Positions 6,436-10,041 of a stretch of 10,041 bases of DNA are shown here, one piece after another. Where the stretch lies: positions 1 through 10,041 of the forward strand of contig JAUVOZ010000066.1 of NCBI GenBank assembly GCA_030598885.1, given 5' to 3'. A program made the translations under genes and the position numbers. Every line of letters starts with the position of its first letter. The stretch's first letter is position 1. The stretch comes from Anaerolineae bacterium. GTDB taxonomy: Bacteria > Chloroflexota > Anaerolineae > Anaerolineales > E44-bin32. The notes below the pieces were generated by a model. The model made no database searches. It worked only from the letters and a program-made list of their open reading frames with translations, and was not told where the DNA came from.

Positions 6436-6520
6436 ACACAGTGCGCGATCACGCGAGACTGATGTATGGTTGGCAGCAATGAAGCGGGCTATATGAAACT
6501 CTGTGTTGACTAAGCAACAT

Positions 6521-6547
6521 AAAAGGAGAGCGCCGCGACGCCCTCCT
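6521..6547 (-). terminator. Terminator-like hairpin after the 103-residue unknown gene
   Basis: On the minus strand AGGAG and CGCC-type arms form a stem: 6524-6528 pairs with 6543-6547 and 6530-6532 pairs with 6539-6541, with one A-C mismatch and a 6-base loop. It is followed by TTT then ATGTT (6523-6515). It begins 24 bases after the TGA at 6573-6571. The T-run is short, so a modest intrinsic terminator is the best reading. There is no T-run on the plus side, so it should not stop the transposase transcript. Confidence 0.55.
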
Positions 6548-6570
6548 GAAAACGCTGCTTCGGAGCCAAC

Positions 6571-6882
6571 TCAAGTGCGCTCGAAGGTGAGCTCCATCTC
6601 TTTCCCCTCAACCAATTCAACCTCGACTATTTCTGCCCCTAATTCACGAATGGCAACGTCGACCATGCCACCAGGCATAATCGGAATTTGCTGTCTGTCT
6701 TCAGGTTGGAGGACGGTAAAAGGTAGTAGAGCGTCAGTCACTGAGGGATTGTCTTGCCTGGCGCTTGGTTTTATTGTTTTCCGGATACACGAAACTTGCT
6801 TACCCATCCTATTAAACTCCAGCTCTTCTACTTCTATACTATAGTAGGTATAACCAAACCATTCCTTACATTCTCTATACAT
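6571..6882 (-). CDS. Unknown protein of about 103 residues
   Basis: I do not recognise this protein. It is a small soluble protein with an aromatic N-terminus (MYRECKEWFGYTYYSIEVEELEFNR) and a basic centre (RKTIKPSARQDN). The acidic C-terminus alternates hydrophobic and charged residues (MVDVAIRELGAEIVEVELVEGKEMELTFE), as beta strands do. No signal peptide or membrane segment is present. It ends 24 bases before a terminator-like hairpin, which supports a real gene. The start is odd: the ATG at 6882 is 18 bases from AAGGAGG, too far. Another ATG at 6892-6890 has ideal spacing (8) but runs out of frame through an A6 tract and stops after five codons. One base fewer in the A6 tract would join the good start to this frame (MIKMYREC...). 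Met26 (NRMGKQ), with GGAG 9 bases before it, is a second alternative. Confidence 0.6.
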   Translation of the reverse strand: MYRECKEWFGYTYYSIEVEELEFNRMGKQVSCIRKTIKPSARQDNPSVTDALLPFTVLQPEDRQQIPIMPGGMVDVAIRELGAEIVEVELVEGKEMELTFERT

Positions 6883-7075
6883 TTTTTATCATCTAGTACC
6901 CCTCCTTGAATCCCATTCATCTGCCATTTGCCTGACATCAGATAGGCCCATAAGCCTCACGAATAATTATCATTAATCTGATTAATCACTTATGCAAGGG
7001 ATTGACTCACTGAACCTCAGGGGATACCTTGGCAGTAGTATTTAAAACGGATGTAGCCTTATAAGGAGGAGAGAG
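6883..7075. other. Divergent intergenic region
   Basis: About 190 bases between the leftward unknown gene and the rightward SRPBCC fragment. It holds the AAGGAGG for the leftward gene (6907-6901) and a direct repeat ATTAATC at 6972-6978 and 6981-6987 (9-base period). On the plus strand TTGACT (7002-7007) is spaced 17 bases from TACCTT (7025-7030), a possible but weak promoter for the rightward gene. Nothing in it codes for a protein. Confidence 0.4.
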
Positions 7076-7231
7076 ATGACAGACGCGAAGCTTGTATTAA
7101 CCTTCACCGAAGCTATCGATGCATTCCCAAAGGATGTTTATTATGCCTTCGCTACGGCTCAGGGTTGGCGCGATTGGCTCTGCGATTCGGCTCGCTTCGA
7201 AGCGCGCCCAGGAGGCAGCCATGTTACTTGA
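7076..7231 (+). pseudogene. Truncated SRPBCC/AHSA1-like protein (N-terminal third only)
   Basis: The ATG at 7076 has an ideal AAGGAGGA 5 bases upstream. The 51 codons read LVLTFTEAIDAFPKDVYYAFATAQGWRDWLCDSARFEARPGG and then end HVT-stop. The pattern of a first beta strand, a PxxVYxAF helix, W-x-x-W-L-C and RPGG matches the first third of SRPBCC-fold proteins of the AHSA1/polyketide-cyclase type. Those are usually about 140-160 residues and bind hydrophobic ligands in a helix-grip cavity. After RPGG no frame continues the family pattern (no later strands, no C-terminal GW helix), so a simple single-base frameshift does not repair it. A deletion that fused the gene to other DNA is the likeliest cause. 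The excellent ribosome site suggests it was an active gene until recently. A functional 51-residue product is unlikely. Confidence 0.6.
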
Positions 7232-7367
7232 ACTGGCTGAGGAGCTAAAAGCGCGTAAAGGGGTGCTGTGGGGACTTGGCCAGAACATGTTGCAATATCC
7301 CGGATTCCATGAACGCGCACACATGGACCAGATTCGGGCCGCGATCGAAGCTGCCAGGGAGGGTTGA
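7221..7367 (+). CDS. Small open frame of 48 residues, possibly a remnant of another gene
   Basis: From the ATG at 7221, with AGGAGG 5 bases upstream, this frame encodes MLLELAEELKARKGVLWGLGQNMLQYPGFHERAHMDQIRAAIEAAREG. It looks protein-like: an amphipathic N-terminal helix, a Gly/Trp turn, then a charged C-terminal helix. It overlaps the end of the SRPBCC fragment in another frame, and the AGGAGG is also the codons for the conserved Pro-Gly-Gly of that fragment, so the ribosome site may be chance. I do not recognise the family. The best reading is the C-terminal end of a second protein joined to the SRPBCC gene by a deletion; a new short fused pair is the alternative. Confidence 0.35.
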   Translation: MLLELAEELKARKGVLWGLGQNMLQYPGFHERAHMDQIRAAIEAAREG

Positions 7368-7385
7368 TCAATAAAGAAGATAATT

Positions 7386-9704
7386 TTAATCTACATAACA
7401 CAAACAGGTCCTTGGATTGGGACCTGTTGTGTTTGTCCTACCTGTCGAGGCTTGGAAGATGGGTAGGGAGGATCGATTTCTAGCTGGATCAGAACAGATG
7501 ATGTGTCCCATTTCAAGCATCCATCCCACCTGAGCCGGGTGACGAGCGGCGCGTGGGAAACGCGGCTGTGGCAGCCCGCCGTTGGGACAGAGGGATGGAT
7601 AAACCGGTTCAAACTCAGGATCTTCAGGTTCCGGCGTTGGCTCTTCAAACAGCTCGTTGGGACCGCCGGGGGTAGGCCACAAGCCGTAGAAAAGGTGGCT
7701 TGAACCGTCAGGAAGACGCCCGTAAGACAGGTTGTAGGCGCGAACCTTCAGATAACTGATTTCATCGATTACCCGTCCGTTTGGTGCAAGTAGGCGAACG
7801 CTGTCACCGCTGTCGTTTAAGGCGATGCGGGTGCGCGTACGGAAGAAGACGACGTAATCTCCAGGTTTGATGGTTCTGCCAGGGAGGGTATATGGGCGAG
7901 AGCCACCGTCGGGGATGTCGTCCAGCATCCAACCCCTCAGATAAACCGGTGAGGGTCCTAGATTGTAAAGTTCAATAAACTCGTCTCCGGTGTCAACTCC
8001 ACCTTTACCTTCCCAGTCGTAATGAGGACGGATAAGTACCTCATTGATCACTATCTTGCCCGGGATCCAGGTGGGGACTGGCGTAGGGAACAAAAGCGAG
8101 TTGGGGGAACGAGGCGTGCCGGTAATGCGATTTCCATCAGCATCGTGGCCGATGCCGTGATACCCGGTGAAAGCCCCCCAATTACCGGGGCGATCGGCTC
8201 CACCGCGGCGTTCCATGCTGGCGCGCGAGGTGGCTCTTCCCCCTGACCAGCCACCACCGTCTTGGTTTGCACTGTCCACCACGTTCCCCGTTGGATCTTT
8301 GAGCCACAACCTCTCGCCACTGTTCTTCAATCCACCGCTGTATATCTGGTCGGCGGCGATATCAGCCACAGTACTGTCGTCGGTACGTTCGAGCAGGAAG
8401 AAGCTGAAGGCGGGGATTGTGCCAGTCAGGGTTAGGTTGATGTCACCATCATCGGTGATAGTCCAATCGGTGAGATCGATCTCATCTGGTCCAGGATTAT
8501 GGAGCTCGATCCACTCGTCGTTCGCCGAAGCCAGGGTGCCGGCCCAGGCGACCTCGTTGATCAGTACCGCCTGAGGTAGGCAGGGTGTAGGAAGCGGGGT
8601 TGGGGTTAAGCGGAGGGTAGCGGTTGGTGTGGGGGCGAAGAGTGAGTTCAGATGGCGGGGTGTGCCGGTGATCGGGTTGCCCTGAGCGTCATGCCCAAAG
8701 CCTCCGTAGCCGGTGAATGTTCCCCAATTGCCGGGGATGTCGGCTCCACCATATCGTTCCATGCTAGCGCGTGGAGAGGCGTTACCCCCGGGCCAACCAC
8801 CACCCCCCAGGTTGGCGCTGTCCACCACTGTCCCCGTCGTATCTCTGAGCCAAAGTATCTCGCCGCTGTTCTTCAATGCGCCGGTGTAGATCTTGTCAGC
8901 GGTGATGTCGGCGACCGTGGTGTTGTCGGTTCGCTCGAGCAAGTAAAAGCCGTAGGCGGGTATCGAGCCGGTGAGGGTGATGTTGATGTCACCTTCATCG
9001 GTGAGGATCCATCCATCAAGGTCGATCGGGTTCGACTTTTGGTTGTGGAGTTCGATCCATTCATCGTTCGCCGAGGCCAGGGTGCCGGACCAGGCGATCT
9101 CGTTGATCAGCACCGCCTGAGGTTGGCAGGGCGTAGGCAGCGCTGGTTTGGTGACCGTGGTGGTTGGCGTCAGTGTTGCGGATACCGTAGGGGATAGGGT
9201 GGGGGATGGTGTTGGTGTCGAAGATACGATGGGAGATGGTGTACTGGTTGAGGCGGGAGATGACGTGGGGGTTTCACTAGGCAGCGGTGTTGTGGTATCG
9301 GTCGCTGTATTGGTTGGCGTGGCGGTAACGCTGGCGGTTGAGGTGATGGTGGTTATGACTGAGTGCGTAGGGGTTGATGTGGGTGAAGACGAGGGGGTGA
9401 AGGAGGGAGTAGAAGTGTCCGTGGGGGATATAGTAGCTGTTGGTGTATCTGTGGGGTTGATGCTTGGTTTGGGTGAAGCGGTCGGAGACGGCTTTGGTAT
9501 GTTGGTCGGGACCGGTGTGTTTGTGTGCGGCGGGGTGTTGGTTGGGAAGAGTGTAGAGGTGGCAGTGGCTGTGGGACTGGCCGTGGCGGGGGAATCATTG
9601 GCTGACGCGACAATATATGGGAATCCGATTGTGCCTAATGACATAAGGAACCCGGTCAGTAGAAGAATACGGACCGGGCGGCGGAAGCGCGCTGATTGGG
9701 TCAT
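7386..9704 (-). CDS. Exported lamin-tail-domain protein with Thr/Pro-rich linker
   Basis: A 772-residue secreted protein. Residues 1-36 are a signal peptide (RFRRP, hydrophobic RILLLTGFLMSLGTIGFPYIV, cut near ASA). Residues 40-190 are a Thr/Pro/Ser linker with TPTAT-like repeats. Three lamin-tail (LTD) domains follow, an Ig-like beta sandwich common in bacterial exported proteins. LTD1 (about 193-354) and LTD2 (about 374-536) are close duplicates, each with VLINE, SANDEWIELHN, GW/DW-x-x-T-D, FLLER and PGNWG-x-FTGY. LTD3 (about 551-684) is divergent (IVINEVLIRPHYDW, DEFIELYNLG, GWMLDD, PTPGGPNE). The last 85 residues hold scattered Cys and no anchor, sorting or membrane motif, so the protein may be released or held by an unknown system. 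The ATG has GGGGG 5 bases upstream and a strong promoter. The role is unknown; adhesion or cell-surface binding is only a guess. Confidence 0.88.
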   Translation of the reverse strand: MTQSARFRRPVRILLLTGFLMSLGTIGFPYIVASANDSPATASPTATATSTLFPTNTPPHTNTPVPTNIPKPSPTASPKPSINPTDTPTATISPTDTSTPSFTPSSSPTSTPTHSVITTITSTASVTATPTNTATDTTTPLPSETPTSSPASTSTPSPIVSSTPTPSPTLSPTVSATLTPTTTVTKPALPTPCQPQAVLINEIAWSGTLASANDEWIELHNQKSNPIDLDGWILTDEGDINITLTGSIPAYGFYLLERTDNTTVADITADKIYTGALKNSGEILWLRDTTGTVVDSANLGGGGWPGGNASPRASMERYGGADIPGNWGTFTGYGGFGHDAQGNPITGTPRHLNSLFAPTPTATLRLTPTPLPTPCLPQAVLINEVAWAGTLASANDEWIELHNPGPDEIDLTDWTITDDGDINLTLTGTIPAFSFFLLERTDDSTVADIAADQIYSGGLKNSGERLWLKDPTGNVVDSANQDGGGWSGGRATSRASMERRGGADRPGNWGAFTGYHGIGHDADGNRITGTPRSPNSLLFPTPVPTWIPGKIVINEVLIRPHYDWEGKGGVDTGDEFIELYNLGPSPVYLRGWMLDDIPDGGSRPYTLPGRTIKPGDYVVFFRTRTRIALNDSGDSVRLLAPNGRVIDEISYLKVRAYNLSYGRLPDGSSHLFYGLWPTPGGPNELFEEPTPEPEDPEFEPVYPSLCPNGGLPQPRFPRAARHPAQVGWMLEMGHIICSDPARNRSSLPIFQASTGRTNTTGPNPRTCLCYVD
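7397..7433. terminator. Strong hairpin between the convergent genes
   Basis: AACAGGTCC (7403-7411) pairs with GGACCTGTT (7420-7428) around an 8-base loop. The stem extends by AACAC (7397-7401) with GTGTT (7429-7433) after one bulged A, giving 14 pairs in all. It lies 29 bases after the plus-strand frame ending at 7367, and inside the last codons of the minus-strand lamin-tail gene. T-runs on both sides are poor, so a shared convergent terminator or pause hairpin is inferred from position and stem strength only. Confidence 0.4.
8097..9134 (-). repeat. Tandem duplication, 546-base period, encoding LTD1 and LTD2
   Basis: Bases 8643-9134 (LTD1) and 8097-8588 (LTD2) align at a constant offset of 546 bases (182 codons) without visible gaps; the unit boundary is at TPCxPQAVLINE. 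By eye, roughly three quarters or more of the bases agree over the parts compared, and the short linkers between units (TPTPLPTP type) are less alike. This fits an in-frame duplication of one domain followed by drift. Confidence 0.8.
9135..9584 (-). repeat. Thr/Pro/Ser-rich low-complexity coding region
   Basis: This encodes residues 41-190 of the lamin-tail protein. Short units such as SPT, TPTAT and TNTP repeat irregularly. Such linkers are frequent in exported proteins of Chloroflexota, where they separate a signal peptide from surface domains and may be glycosylated. The skewed base composition also opens a long meaningless frame on the plus strand. Confidence 0.75.
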
Positions 9705-9737
9705 AGTTGCCCCCTTTGACCCGGTATTTTTTTTTAA

Positions 9738-9765
9738 ACTATAGTGAAATTAAGGTATTTGTCAA
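9738..9765 (-). promoter_or_regulatory. Sigma70-type promoter of the lamin-tail gene
   Basis: On the minus strand TTGACA (9765-9760) is followed by a 16-base spacer and TATAGT (9743-9738). The -35 matches consensus fully and the -10 in five of six positions. Transcription would start near 9731, giving a leader of about 26 bases that includes the GGGGG ribosome site and an A-rich tract. Confidence 0.75.
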
Positions 9766-9872
9766 ACGCGTGGTAGGTGCCATCGGGCTTTCTTCTCAAC
9801 CAAGAGGGAGCAGCAATAACTGCCCATACAAGATATTATTACGATTGTTCCGTTTAGTCTTATATCATGCTA

Positions 9873-9916
9873 GGCGGATGGTCGCCATATAATAATAGTT
9901 AGGCGCACGATCCGCC
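9873..9916. promoter_or_regulatory. Inverted repeat and TATAAT before the right-edge gene
   Basis: GGCGGAT (9873-9879) and ATCCGCC (9910-9916) are inverted across 30 bases. Between them lies TATAAT (9888-9893), 44 bases before the ATG at 9938, and a small palindrome ATGG-TCG-CCAT (9878-9888) touches it. A promoter flanked by an operator or hairpin is possible. No -35 element is clear. Confidence 0.25.
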
Positions 9917-9937
9917 ATTTCTCTGCCAGGTGCCTAT

Positions 9938-10041
9938 ATGGACAAAGAGTTAGAAAAAGCCCATTTGCAGAATTTCATCCAAGCTTATGAAGGCTTCCCT
10001 GCTGGTGAGATAGTCCCTGGTGAATCTCCCGACTTCCTTAT
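9938..10041 (+). CDS. Unknown protein, N-terminal 34 residues (cut by window edge)
   Basis: The ATG is preceded at 5 bases by AGGTG. The visible part reads MDKELEKAHLQNFIQAYEG, then FPAGEIVPGESPDFL. The second block, with FPxGEI and ExPDFL, has the look of N-termini of small proteins whose PDF begins a nuclease-like or DNA-associated strand, but I cannot name a family. The first 19 residues would form a charged helix. No signal peptide is seen. The gene runs off the window, so length and function are open. Confidence 0.65.
   Translation, partial: MDKELEKAHLQNFIQAYEGFPAGEIVPGESPDFL

Noticed and set aside
6503..6844. Plus-strand frame of 113 codons opposite the unknown 103-residue gene
   Set aside because: It has Ser/Thr-heavy low complexity, as antisense frames often do. 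The terminator-like hairpin with T-run supports the minus-strand gene instead.
7391..7648. Alternative minus-strand frame near the lamin-tail C-terminus
   Set aside because: It overlaps the main frame. A frameshift there was considered, but the alternative sequence is no more protein-like.
9148..9744. Long plus-strand open frame (198 codons) rich in Val and Gly
   Set aside because: It is the exact antisense of the Thr/Pro linker; the repeated ACC/CCC codons of the real gene create Val/Gly codons without stops. The minus strand has signal peptide, promoter and domains.
1..10041. CRISPR array, tRNA or rRNA genes, defence system
   Set aside because: No regularly spaced direct repeats, no tRNA-like cloverleaf or rRNA sequence, and no nuclease, toxin or defence cassette beyond the single RAYT were found.

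Overview
The window looks like chromosomal DNA of a Chloroflexota bacterium, most likely of the Anaerolineae type. This is inferred from protein style: an exported lamin-tail protein with a long Thr/Pro/Ser linker, a GatCA pair joined to a sugar-nucleotide pyrophosphorylase, and a RAYT-type transposase carrying a GTAGGGGCACGGCA palindrome. No rRNA or other marker gene is present, so the assignment is tentative.

Left part (1-3301), all on the minus strand: a compact cluster read from right to left. It runs gatC, gatA, an NDP-sugar pyrophosphorylase-like nucleotidyltransferase (4-base ATGA overlap with gatA), a small DUF6504-like protein, and the first 39 codons of a class I/II PLP aminotransferase that leaves the window. 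A strong extended -10 element lies only 9 bases before the gatC ATG, which suggests an almost leaderless transcript. GatC and GatA belong to the tRNA-dependent amidotransferase; gatB is not in the window.

Middle left (3302-5420): a cysteine biosynthesis pair on the minus strand, cysK then cysE, converting serine to O-acetylserine to cysteine. A spaced inverted repeat (3425-3479) lies between cysE and gatC. A palindrome precedes cysE, and a long imperfect hairpin with repeated TGACTCAT words precedes cysK.

Middle (5286-7385): a mostly non-coding stretch of about 610 bases, then a single-domain HUH (Y1) REP-associated transposase on the plus strand. Its reading frame contains a perfect 28-base palindrome made of the same arm as the intergenic repeat at 3425-3479. 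Next is a 103-residue unknown minus-strand protein with its own terminator-like hairpin and a suspicious A6 run at its start. A plus-strand SRPBCC/AHSA1-like gene follows that stops after 51 codons, overlapped by a small open frame of unknown origin.

Right part (7386-10041): a 772-residue exported protein on the minus strand with a signal peptide, a Thr/Pro-rich linker and three lamin-tail domains, two of them a recent-looking 546-base duplication. It has a clear TTGACA/TATAGT promoter. At the right edge a plus-strand gene of unknown function begins and is cut by the window end.

The strongest lead for something less ordinary is the link between the RAYT gene, the palindrome inside its own coding sequence, and the matching intergenic repeat. 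I saw no CRISPR array, tRNA, rRNA or known riboswitch.
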